This document shows, in pieces, positions 36,544 through 45,716 of a DNA stretch of 61,371 nucleotides (position 1 is the stretch's first letter; each line of letters opens with the position of its first letter). Origin of the DNA: Actinomycetota bacterium (GTDB lineage: Bacteria > Actinomycetota > Geothermincolia > Geothermincolales > RBG-13-55-18); contig JABLXL010000019.1 in NCBI GenBank assembly GCA_013178005.1, positions 1 to 61,371 on the forward strand, read 5' to 3'. Under the pieces are notes generated by a model that was not told the origin of the DNA, searched no databases, and saw nothing but the letters and a program-made list of their open reading frames with translations. Made by a program: the position numbers and the translations under genes.

Positions 36544-36581
36544 GGCATGTTCCTCCTTGGTATATTATGGAATATTTGTCC

Positions 36582-37646
36582 CTACTTCTTCTTGCGCATC
36601 TGCGCGGCGATGAAATCCTGCAAGGCTGGTATCTCCCGTGCATCCTCGCGTCGCCGCAGCTCCAGCGCGTCGCCGGAGCAGGTGGGGACGCACACGCCGC
36701 ACCCGAGGCAACGGGCCACGTCGACGACGGCCGTCTCCCCTTCGCCCAGGGTTATGGCCCCCACCGGGCAGCGCTCTTCGCAGGTGCCGCATCCCACGCA
36801 GGCTTCACCGTCGACGTGGGGCACATAGTTGGAGGGAGCCAGGGCGTTGGCGTATCCCAGTTCCTTCCTGGTGTTGATGAACACGCAGCAGCAGCCGCAG
36901 CAGCAGCAGATGGTGGAGACCTTGCCCTGGTAGTTGTCGGTGGAGAACACCAGGCCTTCCTCGTGGGCCTCGCGCAGCTTCTCGAGGGTTTCCTCCAGCG
37001 TCAATTCCCTTCCCATGCCCCTCTCCACCATGTAGCGGCCCATGGATCCGAAGTGGAAGCAATTCTCCCGTTCGTGTTGGCATCCCTTCCCGGCGTAGGC
37101 CTGTATCTGGCGGCAGGGGCAGTAAGCCACCACCCTGTAATCGGCTTCCATTACCAGGTCGCGCACGGTCTCGAAAGGAAGAACCTGGGAACCGGTAGCG
37201 ACTTCCTCCTGCACCGGAGCCACCCTCAAGACGGGGACCTCCCTGTCGCCCAGTTCCCTTCCGAAGGAGGACTCGAAATATCTCCTCCACAGGGGAGCCA
37301 GCTTGCGTACCGTCTCGTTGTCCTTCCCCGGCCAGAAGGGAGTCTCGGAGAAACCCACCACGGTGGGAAGCAGGCGGTATTTCTCCGCTTCTCCCTCCGC
37401 GCTCCTGAAAACGGTCCCCTTTGACACCATGCCATCCAACATGGGCTTCAGCTCCCCAGCGGGCACGCCAGTCATGGAGGAGAGGGAATCCAGGTCCGTG
37501 TTCATGAAAGGCAGCTTGGAGCCCAACTCCGCCTCCTCGGGAGTGAAGAGGATGCGCAGTATCTCCATCAGCTCCTCGCTCATGGGGGCTCCGATGGGCA
37601 TCTTGTCCAGGTGTCTCGCCAGCGCCTCGTAAGCGTCATCGGACAT
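36582..37646 (-). CDS. Winged-helix plus 2x[4Fe-4S] ferredoxin protein (second paralog)
   Basis: 354 residues with the same plan as its neighbour. The N-terminal wHTH-like part is SLSSMTGVPAGELKPMLDGMVSKGTVF. The centre has CPCRQIQAYAGKGCQHERENC and a remarkable ICCCCGCCC cluster. The end is a ferredoxin with CVGCGTCEERCP and CLGCGVCVPTCS. In the last motif the usual CP is CS. ATG 37646 is preferred over ATG 37652 because AAGGAGGAG lies almost against the latter. It is transcribed ahead of the gene at 35458-36543 and probably with it. Confidence 0.85.
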   Translation of the reverse strand: MSDDAYEALARHLDKMPIGAPMSEELMEILRILFTPEEAELGSKLPFMNTDLDSLSSMTGVPAGELKPMLDGMVSKGTVFRSAEGEAEKYRLLPTVVGFSETPFWPGKDNETVRKLAPLWRRYFESSFGRELGDREVPVLRVAPVQEEVATGSQVLPFETVRDLVMEADYRVVAYCPCRQIQAYAGKGCQHERENCFHFGSMGRYMVERGMGRELTLEETLEKLREAHEEGLVFSTDNYQGKVSTICCCCGCCCVFINTRKELGYANALAPSNYVPHVDGEACVGCGTCEERCPVGAITLGEGETAVVDVARCLGCGVCVPTCSGDALELRRREDAREIPALQDFIAAQMRKKK

Positions 37647-37760
37647 GTTCATCTCCTCCTTCCTCGGCCATCCCTTCGTTGGGTCAAAGCGGCCTTCTTG
37701 TGCCGCCGGCGTTTCCATACCAGTGCTCGTGCCAGCATGCTTTCACCTGTATGCCTGCTC

Positions 37761-37903
37761 CTGTTCGTCGTTTACCCCGTATCGCAAAGGCGAGCATTGC
37801 CTGTTTCGTCGGTTCGGGTGCGGGCATGGGCCGAACCTGACGCTCTCGCCTGCACGCTTACGCCTGTTCGTCGTTTCCCCCGTATCGCGATGGCAGGCAT
37901 GTC
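37761..37903. repeat. Direct repeat of about 40 bp, 103 bp apart
   Basis: CTGTTCGTCGTTTACCCCGT and the following bases (37761 onward) recur from 37864 with a few changes, next to the 3' end of the TetR gene. It may be another decayed gene-tail duplication; no gene is present in 37647-37908. Confidence 0.6.
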
Positions 37904-37908
37904 CGGCT

Positions 37909-38580
37909 TCATCGGCCCTTTCTCCTGGATATTGTCTTGGGGTTATCGCGATCAGGCTTCTTGTAATCCTCGAATTGTCTCAGGATGAGATCGACGCTGT
38001 TGCGCATGGGGGAGGGATCCCTGGTCACCTTGCTGATCATGATCCCACCCTCCAGGGCGCTGACGGCGAAGTCGGCGTAGGCCGCGCAGTCGAAATCGGC
38101 CGGCAGCTCGCCCGCCGCCTTCATCTCCTGCAACTCCGAGGCGATTAGCTCCGACCATTCACGGAAGGCCTTTGCGATCCGTTCCCGGAAGTCCGGATGG
38201 GAGGAGCTGGTCTCCAGGGCCAGGTTCCCCAGGATGCAGCCTCGGGAACAGTCCGCCTCCTCCACGATGCCCTGGATCTCCTTGAGCATGGCCTCGATGC
38301 GACCGCGGGGGGAGAGGTCGGGGCGATCCAGGGCCTCGCGCAGGCGGGAGAGGATGTGCTCGGACGCGGCCTCGATCACCGCGCATCCCAGCTCCTCCTT
38401 GGAGGAGAAATGGAAGTAGAAGCTCCCCTTGGTCACGCCGGCCGCCGCGATGACGTCGTCTATGGTGGTGCGGGCGTAGCCCTTCTCGTACATGAGCAGG
38501 GTGGCGTGGCCAACGATGCGACGTCGCGTCCTTTCTCCCTTGCTCTCCGCGGACCCCGTCCTGGCCAAAGGCGCCTCCAT
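37909..38580 (-). CDS. TetR/AcrR-family transcriptional repressor
   Basis: In the 223-residue protein, residues 15-65 are the helix-turn-helix domain (RRIVGHATLLMYEKGYARTTIDDVIAAAGVTKGSFYFHFSSKEEL), which fits TetR exactly. The rest is a helical ligand-binding domain of the kind with 'ILGNLALE' near the middle (TetR_C_6/C_33-like, inference). It probably controls itself, since a partial palindrome and the -10 box lie within 30 bases of the start. Which neighbour it also controls is not clear; the ferredoxin pair downstream is the closest candidate. The start lacks a good ribosome site and the leader is very short. Confidence 0.9.
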   Translation of the reverse strand: MEAPLARTGSAESKGERTRRRIVGHATLLMYEKGYARTTIDDVIAAAGVTKGSFYFHFSSKEELGCAVIEAASEHILSRLREALDRPDLSPRGRIEAMLKEIQGIVEEADCSRGCILGNLALETSSSHPDFRERIAKAFREWSELIASELQEMKAAGELPADFDCAAYADFAVSALEGGIMISKVTRDPSPMRNSVDLILRQFEDYKKPDRDNPKTISRRKGR

Positions 38581-38583
38581 AAT

Positions 38584-38607
38584 AGACTAACCGGTCGGTA
38601 TATTATC
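38584..38607 (-). promoter_or_regulatory. TetR operator overlapping its own -10 region
   Basis: The imperfect palindrome centred on ACCGGT (38589-38594, flanked by GACTA and CGGTA) sits between GATAAT (38602-38607, minus strand) and the ATG at 38580. Binding there would block the promoter, which fits autorepression. Confidence 0.55.
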
Positions 38608-38739
38608 TTATCCTCGGCCATCCGTCCTGTCAAACGCCTTGCCAGCGGGCCAGGTTCGGCTTGCCGCCCAAGGCAGCGAGGCCGTGCCACGCCTGGGATT
38701 GAACTGATCGACGCCGCAAAAGGTAAAAACAGCTTCCTG

Positions 38740-39070
38740 TCGTAGTATGGGATTGAGGTATGGCATATAAGCTGGAAAATCCAGGGGTCAAGATAGCCAC
38801 GGAGATTTATCTCTTCCTGAACCCTATTAAAATTCTAAAACCATATAACGACTTTCGGCACTTAATACATGTTTCTCGTTTTTCTGGTTCAATCCTAACG
38901 GTCCATCCATCGATCAGCCTGTTCTCCGTTTATATGAGAAACGGATGCAGGGCACCAATGCAGTCGGAGGATTCCATGGATGCCGCGGCAAGTGGCACCC
39001 AGAATAAGAGCCTCGTTAAGGCGGGACTCATTGAATATGTTGCAGGGTGAACAGAAAGGTGACAGCGGCC
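38740..39070. other. AT-rich pocket without a supported gene
   Basis: The composition here is clearly richer in A and T than both neighbours (for example near 38820-38880). No open frame has a ribosome site or recognisable protein. It could be a remnant of acquired DNA or a regulatory spacer. Confidence 0.45.
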
Positions 39071-39097
39071 CTTGCTGCAATGCCTGGAAGGGAGGGA

Positions 39098-39976
39098 CTA
39101 GGCGGATTGCATGGCCCGCCTTGGCAGTTTTTTCCTCCACCAGGCGAAGAACCTGGCCACCCAGAGTCCGGAGCGCGTGGCGAGGCGGGGAAAGAGGCGG
39201 CGGTAGTGGTAGATGATCCGCGAAGGGACGCCCGGTATCACAAGGAAGCGGCCATGGGTTATCGCCTCCACCACCTGGCCGGCGACCTTGCGAGGCGAGC
39301 CGCCCAGGCTCAGGAGGAAGCGCTCCACCAGCCTCGCGCCCTTGAAATGGAGGGGGAGGTCCTTGATGGTTGAGGTATTGGCCAGGGGGGTCTTGACGTA
39401 TCCTGGACAGACCAGGGTCACGCCCACCCCGTTGTGCTTGAGGTCGTAATAGAGGACCTCGGTCAACCCGGTCACGGCGAACTTGCTGGCGCAGTACGCC
39501 GACTGCCCTGGGATGGGGATGAAGCCGTCTATGGAGCCGATATTGACCACGTGGCCGAATCCACGCTCCACCATGGCGGGCAGGAAGGTCTCGATGGTGT
39601 TCACGGTGCCCATGAGGTTGACGCCTATGATGCGCTGCCATTCCTCGTGATCGGTAGCGGTGACGTGTGCGATGAGGGTGATGCCGGCGCAGTTCACCAG
39701 GATATCCGGGCTCAGCCCCTTCGCCTCGAGCTCGTCCTTCACTTTACGCAGGTCCGCGATGGAGGTCACGTCCCCCTGGTAGCCTTGTGCCCGGTAACCT
39801 TCTCCCCTCAATGACGCCAGCGCCCGGTCCAGGGAATCCCGGTTCATATCCAGCAGTATGGGCTCGGCCCCCTTGGCGGCGAGCTTTTCCGCTATGGCCA
39901 GGCCTATGCCGCTGGCGCCCCCGGTGACCAGGGCCCTCTTGCCCCTCAGGTCTATATGCTTTCTCATCTCGTCCAC
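39098..39976 (-). CDS. Short-chain dehydrogenase/reductase (SDR), second copy
   Basis: The 292-residue protein has TGGASGIG at about residues 18-25, NCAGIT in the usual place, a catalytic Ser in IGSIDGF, and YCASK. LLDMNRD after strand two suggests NAD(H). A basic, hydrophobic C-terminus (residues about 240-285, RIIYHYRRLFPRLATRSGLW) resembles that of lipid-linked SDRs attached to membranes. GTG 39976 or ATG 39967 may be the start; AGAAGGG suits the former and GGGTGG the latter. It is about 30% similar by eye to the SDR at 19470. Confidence 0.85.
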   Translation of the reverse strand: MDEMRKHIDLRGKRALVTGGASGIGLAIAEKLAAKGAEPILLDMNRDSLDRALASLRGEGYRAQGYQGDVTSIADLRKVKDELEAKGLSPDILVNCAGITLIAHVTATDHEEWQRIIGVNLMGTVNTIETFLPAMVERGFGHVVNIGSIDGFIPIPGQSAYCASKFAVTGLTEVLYYDLKHNGVGVTLVCPGYVKTPLANTSTIKDLPLHFKGARLVERFLLSLGGSPRKVAGQVVEAITHGRFLVIPGVPSRIIYHYRRLFPRLATRSGLWVARFFAWWRKKLPRRAMQSA

Positions 39977-40192
39977 CCGTCCCTTCTACCACATTAAGGC
40001 CAGTCTCGCACTGATCTGGGCCAACGTTGACGGTAGGCCCTCCAGGTCCCAATAATACTTGAATGCAGAAATGTTTGCAATACGCAAAATAATGGGGTGT
40101 GCTCCCGGTTTTCGGATTTCGGTGCCAGCCACTCATGTCGCAATACCGCGACGCCATCGAGGATGAAAACAGCCGCGAGCCATCCAGGGCAT

Positions 40193-40390
40193 GAGCCATG
40201 GTGGGCGATACGCTTTTGCCGGGGTAGGGCATACAAGGCGCCATATGTCGTTGAATAAGCGCTATTCCCTGGACAAATCATGCAGAAAACAAGACCTGAG
40301 CCATCGTGGGCGATACGCTTTTGCCGGGGTAGGGCATACAAGGCGCCATATGTCGTTGAATAAGCGCTATTCCCTGGACAAATCATGCAA
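40193..40390. repeat. Two tandem copies of a 105-bp unit
   Basis: A unit beginning GAGCCAT-GTGGGCGATACG and ending AAATCATGCA occurs at 40193 and 40298, about 98% identical over 95 bases. It lies in the divergent spacer 39977-40523 between the SDR and the flavoprotein cluster. Open frames through it on the minus strand are probably accidental. Confidence 0.9.
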
Positions 40391-40523
40391 CAAAAACAAG
40401 ACCCGACCCCGTTGGAATAATTATCGCCGCCCGCCCGCCCTCCCTTTCTTTTAACATATGCCATTAATCGAAAATATCATCATACCTGGACCTTTTGCTT
40501 CGACACGGGAGAGGGAGGGGAAG

Positions 40524-42005
40524 ATGTCCGCGCTCGAAACCGAAGTCCTCATCGTCGGCGCCGGCGTGCTCGGCGCCGCCACCGCCCGGGAGCTCTCCAG
40601 GTACAAGGTGGACGTGACCGTGGTGGAGAAGAACGTCGACGTGGGGTGGGGAATCACCAAGGCCAACGTGGGCGTGGTCTGCCAGGGGAGGGACACCCTG
40701 GAGTTCAGGCCCGAGTACCACCGCACCAGGTTGTTGTGGCGGGCGCTGCCACTCATGGAGCCCTTGTGCCGGGAGCTTGATGTCCCCTTCAAGAGGGTGG
40801 GTGCTTACCTGATGATCAGGGATCAAGTCCTCAAGGAAAAGCTGGACAAGCTTGCCAGGCGCACCGAGAGCCTGGGGCTGGGCTCCGACAGGTATTACCC
40901 CTATCCGGAGCTGAAAGAGCGGGAGCCCTTCATCTCCCCGGAGATCAAGGGGGGACTGCATGACCCCGAGATCGCGGTGGTGCACCCCGTCTACCTCACC
41001 CAGGCGCTGATGGAGAACGCCGTCGCCAACGGGGTGCGCCTTATGCTGGAGACGGAGGTGGAGGGCATCGAGGCAGGGCACACAGAGTTCCGGGTGCGCA
41101 CCAGCCGGGGCGAGATCAGGGCGCGCTACGTCATCAACGCGGCGGGGGAGTGGGTGGACAGGATAGCGGCCATGGTCAACGCCGACGACTTCGTCCTCTT
41201 CCCCATCAAGGGCTACGTGGGCGTGCTCGACCGCAACTGCGCCGAGCTGGCGGGCAGCCTGCTGGCGGTGCTCCCAGAGGAGCCGGGTGACATGAACATA
41301 GTGGTGCCCACCGTGGAGGGCAACCTCCTCTTCGGCATCCAGCTGCAGATCAACCGGCGCCACGACCGTTCCACCACCGACCGTATGGCGCGCAAGGCGC
41401 TCGAAAACGCGCGCAGGATCATCCCCGAGATCTCGGAGAAGGACATCATCAACTCCTTCTGCGGTTACCTCATGTTTCGCAATTTCGAGATCGGGTGGCA
41501 CGAGTGCGAGGTGGCCATGTCGGCCCGCGTGCCGCGTTTCATCAACATGACCATCGGCTACCCCGGCGTGAGCGCCAGCCCCGGCGCCGCCCTGGAGGTG
41601 GTGGAGATCCTGGAGAAGGACGGCCTCAAGCTGGTGCCGAACCCCAGGTTCAACCCCTACCGCAAGGACATCCCCGATTTCAGCATGCTCTCCGAGAAAG
41701 AGAGGAAGGCCCTGATCAAAAAGGATCCCCGCTACGGCCACATTGTGTGTCGCTGCGAGACGGTTACGGAGGGGGAGATCGTGGAGGCCATCAGGAGGGG
41801 GGCTACCACCCTGGACGGAGTTAAATTTCGCGTCCGCCCCGGGACCGGCCGCTGCCAGGGCGGTTTCTGCGGCCCGCGCGTGGCGCGCATCCTGGCCCGG
41901 GAGCTGGGCATACCGCTGACCGAGGTCACCAAGGCGGGTGGGGCCTCGCGGCAGGTGCCGCTGCGAACCAAGCAGCTTCTGGAGGAAGGAGGCGGGGATG
42001 GCTAG
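40524..42005 (+). CDS. GlpA-like FAD-dependent dehydrogenase with C-terminal BFD-like [2Fe-2S] domain
   Basis: The 493-residue flavoprotein resembles the large subunit of anaerobic glycerol-3-phosphate dehydrogenase and related 2-hydroxyacid oxidases. TEVLIVGAGVLGAATAREL (residues 5-23) binds FAD; a DAO-type fold follows. The last 90 residues carry CRCETVTEGEI and GTGRCQGGFC, the four cysteines of a BFD-like [2Fe-2S] site. GGGAGGGGAAG sets ATG 40524. It overlaps the next gene by 8 bases and heads a seven-gene plus-strand cluster. No glycerol kinase or glycerol facilitator is present, so the true substrate may differ from glycerol phosphate. Confidence 0.87.
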   Translation: MSALETEVLIVGAGVLGAATARELSRYKVDVTVVEKNVDVGWGITKANVGVVCQGRDTLEFRPEYHRTRLLWRALPLMEPLCRELDVPFKRVGAYLMIRDQVLKEKLDKLARRTESLGLGSDRYYPYPELKEREPFISPEIKGGLHDPEIAVVHPVYLTQALMENAVANGVRLMLETEVEGIEAGHTEFRVRTSRGEIRARYVINAAGEWVDRIAAMVNADDFVLFPIKGYVGVLDRNCAELAGSLLAVLPEEPGDMNIVVPTVEGNLLFGIQLQINRRHDRSTTDRMARKALENARRIIPEISEKDIINSFCGYLMFRNFEIGWHECEVAMSARVPRFINMTIGYPGVSASPGAALEVVEILEKDGLKLVPNPRFNPYRKDIPDFSMLSEKERKALIKKDPRYGHIVCRCETVTEGEIVEAIRRGATTLDGVKFRVRPGTGRCQGGFCGPRVARILARELGIPLTEVTKAGGASRQVPLRTKQLLEEGGGDG

Positions 42006-43251
42006 CCGGGTTGACGTCGCCGTCATCGGGGCGGGGCCGGCGGGGCTGGCGGCCGCCGTCGCCGCCCGGGAACGCGGCGCGGAGAGGGTGGTTATCATCG
42101 AGCGCGCGGAGCAGCTGGGCGGGCTGCTGCCGCAGTGCATCCACAACGGGTTCGGACTGCTATATTTCAAGCGCGATATGACCGGGCCCGAGTACGAAAA
42201 AGCCTTCATCGACATGGCGCGCTCCCGGGGCGTGGAGGCCATGCTGGAGGCCATGGTCATAGATCTCGACGCCGAGCGGGGGATCACCGCCGTGAGCCGC
42301 AGGCACGGCTACATGAAGATAAAGCCGGGTTCGGTGGTGCTCGCCATGGGGTGCCGTGAGCGCGCGCGCGGGGCCCTGGGGATACCGGGGACCAGGCCGG
42401 CGGGGGTGATGACGGCGGGCACCTGCCAGCGTTTCGTGAACATCGAGGGGTACATGCCCGGTTCGCGCTACGTCATCCTGGGCTCCGGGGATATAGGCAT
42501 GATCATGGCCCGCCGCCTCACCCTGGAGGGGGCCAAGGTGGAGGCGGTGGTGGAGATCATGCCCTGGCCGGGAGGGCTCATCCGCAACGAGGTGCAGTGC
42601 CTGCACGATTTCGGAATCCCCCTCCTGCTCGAGCACACCGTGACCTTCATCCACGGCGAGGAGAGGGTGGAAGGGGTGACGGTGGCGAAGGTGGATGCCG
42701 AGCGCCGGCCCGTGCCGGGGAGCGATCGCTTCCTCCCCTGCGACTGCCTGCTCCTCTCCGCCGGGCTCATCCCCGAGAACGAGCTTTCGTGCAGGGCGGG
42801 GGTGGAGATCGACCCCGTCACCGGGGGGCCGGTGGTGGACCAGAACCGCCAGACCAGCGTGCCGGGCGTCTTCGCCGGCGGCAACGTGGTGCAGGTGCAC
42901 GACCTCGTGGATTGGGTGAGCTGGGAGGCGGAGGCCGCGGGGCGCTCCGCGGCAGCTTACGCCGACAAGGGGAGGTTGAAGCGCGCCGACGGCGTCAGGG
43001 TGCTGCCGGGAAAGAACATCAGGTACGTGGTGCCCCAGTTCATCTCGGGAAAGGACGACGTCACCCTGCACATGCGGGTGACCCGTCCCGGGCTGAAGGC
43101 CACGGTCAAGGTGGGCGGGGTTATGTGGAAGAGGTACCGCACCGTGCGTCCCAGCGAGATGGTCATCCTGGAGGTCAAGGGGCAAGCCCTGCGGGAAGCG
43201 GGCGTCAAGGGCGAATTGGCGGTGGACTGCGAGATCAGGGGGGGTGATTGA
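41998..43251 (+). CDS. NAD(P)/FAD-dependent oxidoreductase, GlpB/HcnB-like partner
   Basis: The 417-residue pyridine-nucleotide-disulphide-type flavoprotein has VDVAVIGAGPAGLAAAVAA (residues 4-22) for FAD and YVILGSGDIGMIMARRLTLE (about 155-174) for a second nucleotide. The end has GVFAGGNVVQVHDLVDWVS. It usually pairs with the preceding GlpA-like protein and the following DUF1667 protein to form a membrane- or quinone-linked dehydrogenase. Its start lies inside the end of the previous gene, so the two are translationally coupled. Confidence 0.87.
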   Translation: MASRVDVAVIGAGPAGLAAAVAARERGAERVVIIERAEQLGGLLPQCIHNGFGLLYFKRDMTGPEYEKAFIDMARSRGVEAMLEAMVIDLDAERGITAVSRRHGYMKIKPGSVVLAMGCRERARGALGIPGTRPAGVMTAGTCQRFVNIEGYMPGSRYVILGSGDIGMIMARRLTLEGAKVEAVVEIMPWPGGLIRNEVQCLHDFGIPLLLEHTVTFIHGEERVEGVTVAKVDAERRPVPGSDRFLPCDCLLLSAGLIPENELSCRAGVEIDPVTGGPVVDQNRQTSVPGVFAGGNVVQVHDLVDWVSWEAEAAGRSAAAYADKGRLKRADGVRVLPGKNIRYVVPQFISGKDDVTLHMRVTRPGLKATVKVGGVMWKRYRTVRPSEMVILEVKGQALREAGVKGELAVDCEIRGGD

Positions 43252-43252
43252 G

Positions 43253-43636
43253 GTGTCTCCCCGCGAGACGGTGATCTGCATAGGCTGCCCCCTGGGATGC
43301 CGGGTCACGGCGGTGACCGACCGCAAGGGCACGGTGACCGCCCTCAAGGGCGCGGAGTGCAAGCAGGGGCAGAAGCACGTCCTCGAGGAGCTGCGCAACC
43401 CCGTGCGCACCCTCACCGCCACCGTGCGCACCGGGGACGAGTCCTTCCCGCTGCTTCCCGTGCGCACCTCGCGCCCGGTGCTCAAGGTGATGCTCAGGCC
43501 GATCATGCGCGAGACGGCAAAGGTTAAAGTGAAACCGCCCGTCAAGGCGGGGGACATCGTGATCGCGAACGTGCTCAAGACGGGAGCGGACCTCGTCGCC
43601 ACTGCCGACTGGCCCGCGCCGGGAGAGGGGGTGTAG
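43253..43636 (+). CDS. DUF1667 family Fe-S accessory subunit
   Basis: The 127-residue protein begins with VICIGCPLGCRVTA, whose cysteines, together with AECKQGQKHVLEELRNPVRTLT, define DUF1667. In many anaerobes it follows the two flavoproteins above and probably holds an Fe-S cluster linking them. GTG 43253 is chosen because homology starts there and GGGGGGTG lies upstream; it begins two bases after the previous stop. Confidence 0.85.
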   Translation: MSPRETVICIGCPLGCRVTAVTDRKGTVTALKGAECKQGQKHVLEELRNPVRTLTATVRTGDESFPLLPVRTSRPVLKVMLRPIMRETAKVKVKPPVKAGDIVIANVLKTGADLVATADWPAPGEGV

Positions 43637-43638
43637 CC

Positions 43639-44520
43639 ATGTCCAACGGCAACGAGATCGACGTGGTAACCCTCTACCTCGCGCGCAAGGGGCTGGGGGC
43701 GGCGGAGCGCATCGCCGGAGACCTCATCGGCTGGCCCTGCAGCATCGCGGTGGTGGACAAGGCGGGGGCGGTAATCGCAGCGCACCGCATGGAGGGGGCG
43801 CCCCCGGCCACCTTCGACATCGCGGTGGAGAAAGCCTGGACGGCGGCAACTTTCCTCGCCCCCACCCTCATGCTGGGTCGCATGACCGACCCACGCACCG
43901 CCGTCATGCCCCTGGACCAGCTCCCCCTCGGCCACCACGGCATGGGGCTGCAGTTCAAGCACAAGGGCAGGCTCACCACCATAATGGGGGGCATACCCAT
44001 AAGGGACAAGGACATGGCGGTGATCGGGGGTGTGGGCACCAGTGGCACCCCCTCCGCGCAGGACGACAACACCGTGAGCCAGCGCTGCTGGTCGGCAATG
44101 TACGACGCCGAGGACCCGCCGCCCGAAAGCAAACTGGATAAATATGTCAAGGTGGTCGAGAAGGCCTTGACCGCGGCGGAGGATCTGGGACTTGCGGTGA
44201 GCGTCTGCCTGAGCGACGCGGAGGGATGGCCCAGGGTGCTCTACCGCATGGACGGCGCCCCTTTCCCCACCGCCGAGCTCGCCCGCGACAAGGCTTGGAC
44301 CGCCGCCGCTTTCCGCGTGCCAAGCTCGGAGGCGTCCCGCTACGGGGTCCGGGACCTGCCAGGGCTGGGCATCCCCACCGGCGGGTGGAACGAGAGGTTC
44401 TGCCCCGTGCCGGGAGGGCTGCCCGTCTTTGACGCGGAGGGCGAGCTGGTGGGCTCGATCGGGGTCGCGGGCGGGACCCCCGCCCAGGACGCCCGCGTGG
44501 CGAAATCCGCCCTATCCTGA
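43639..44520 (+). CDS. Tandem GlcG/HbpS-like (haem-degrading family) protein
   Basis: The 293-residue protein is two GlcG/HbpS domains in a row. The first has CSIAVVDKAGAVIAAHRMEGAPPATFDIAVEKAWTAATF, and the second repeats it with AVSVCLSDAEGWPRVLYRMDGAP then ARDKAWTAAAF. Each ends in IGGVGTSG or IGVAGGTPAQDARVA. GlcG proteins often sit beside hydroxyacid oxidases; others bind haem or cobalamin. Its ATG begins two bases after the DUF1667 stop, so it is part of the same operon and perhaps a cofactor or substrate-binding part of that oxidase. Fusion of two copies in one chain is less common. Confidence 0.85.
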   Translation: MSNGNEIDVVTLYLARKGLGAAERIAGDLIGWPCSIAVVDKAGAVIAAHRMEGAPPATFDIAVEKAWTAATFLAPTLMLGRMTDPRTAVMPLDQLPLGHHGMGLQFKHKGRLTTIMGGIPIRDKDMAVIGGVGTSGTPSAQDDNTVSQRCWSAMYDAEDPPPESKLDKYVKVVEKALTAAEDLGLAVSVCLSDAEGWPRVLYRMDGAPFPTAELARDKAWTAAAFRVPSSEASRYGVRDLPGLGIPTGGWNERFCPVPGGLPVFDAEGELVGSIGVAGGTPAQDARVAKSALS

Positions 44521-44759
44521 AGGGGCGCATCGCGAAGGCGCGGGAGACGCCCGAGGGACGGCGGTGCGGCGCTGCCCGCGGGGACAAGCGCGGGACGGAA
44601 ACGTAGCCGGTGCCTCTAGCCCGGGGCCGCTTTCCGCGGATGTCCCCACGAAGCGCGGCCTGGGAGCGTAACGGGGCCGTGAGGTCGGGCCCGGCGCGCG
44701 CGAGCGGGCGGGACAAGCGACAGGAGAAGGCCAGCGACGATACCGGGAGGTGGATTGCG

Positions 44760-45716
44760 TTGAAGATCATAGACTGCCTGTGCAACCTTCCGACCAAGGA
44801 AGCGGTTATCGACCAGATCACCGGCCTGCCGCCCCAGATGTCGGAATACCTGCGCAGGATCTACGGCCCCCGCGTTGCTCCCATGCTGGGCTTGACGCCG
44901 GAGGAGCTGGCGCGGGCCAAGGAGGAGATGAGCGAGGAGGAGCTATACCGCTTCCTGGAGCCGCGGGTGGAGCCCCTGGCGCAGACAGAGGAACAGTTCA
45001 TCGCCATGCTGGATGCATGGGGAGTAGAGGTGGCGGTGCTCTACAACATGGACGAGGAGACGGTGGCAGGGGTGAAGGGCCTCTCGAACGACTACTTCGC
45101 GGAAGTGGTGAGCCGCCACCCGGAGCGCCTGCGCTGCTTCGCGGGCATCGACCCTCACAAGGGCATGGACGCGGTGCGCGAGGTGGAGCGCTGCGTGAAG
45201 GAGCTGGGCCTCTCCGGCGTGGCCATGCGCCCCTTCATGCAGGGAATACCGGCCGATCACCGCAAGTTCTATCCCATCTACGCCAAGTGCGTGGAGCTGG
45301 GGGTGCCGGTTTGGCTGCACCAGTCGGTGAGCTTCGCCAGCCTGCCCATGTTCGTGGAGCACCCCTCGCACCTGGACCAGGTGGCCTTGGACTTCCCGGA
45401 GCTGAAGCTAATCGCCGGGCACGGCGGCTGGCCCTGGACGGCGGAGCTGGTGGCGGTGGCCTGGAGACACCCCAACGTCTATATAGACTTCGCTTCCATG
45501 CGTCCGCGCTACGTGGGGAGGCACAACACCGCCTGGGAACCGTTGGTAGAATATGGCAACACGATCCTCGCGGACCGCGTTATCTTCGGCTCCACCTGGC
45601 TGTTCATGGGCATGAGCGTCCCGGAGCTGGTGGAGGAGATCAGGCAGATGCCGCTTCGCGAGGGCGTGCTGGAAAAGTGGCTCTACGCCAACGCGGCGCG
45701 CCTCCTCGGTTTATAG
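44760..45716 (+). CDS. Amidohydrolase-2 family protein in the catabolic cluster
   Basis: The 318-residue TIM barrel shows LSGVAMRPFMQGIPADHRKFYP, VPVWLHQSVSF, LIAGHGGWPWTAELVAVAWRHPNVYID and DRVIFGSTW. The N-terminal motif is KIIDCLCNLP instead of the usual DxHxH. The two histidines that normally bind the first metal are therefore missing, and the final Asp is replaced (FGSTW for FGSDW). It may be metal-free or inactive as a hydrolase. TTG 44760, 10 bases after GGGAGG, is the best start. Confidence 0.82.
   Translation: MKIIDCLCNLPTKEAVIDQITGLPPQMSEYLRRIYGPRVAPMLGLTPEELARAKEEMSEEELYRFLEPRVEPLAQTEEQFIAMLDAWGVEVAVLYNMDEETVAGVKGLSNDYFAEVVSRHPERLRCFAGIDPHKGMDAVREVERCVKELGLSGVAMRPFMQGIPADHRKFYPIYAKCVELGVPVWLHQSVSFASLPMFVEHPSHLDQVALDFPELKLIAGHGGWPWTAELVAVAWRHPNVYIDFASMRPRYVGRHNTAWEPLVEYGNTILADRVIFGSTWLFMGMSVPELVEEIRQMPLREGVLEKWLYANAARLLGL

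Noticed and set aside
40191-40454. Minus-strand peptide repeats in the 40.2-kb spacer
   Set aside because: The frame has no suitable start and simply reads the two copies of the tandem repeat.
40524-43636. Calling the flavoprotein module glpA-glpB for glycerol use
   Set aside because: No glycerol kinase, facilitator or glycerol regulator is present and the following genes point to other acids, so no gene symbols were given.
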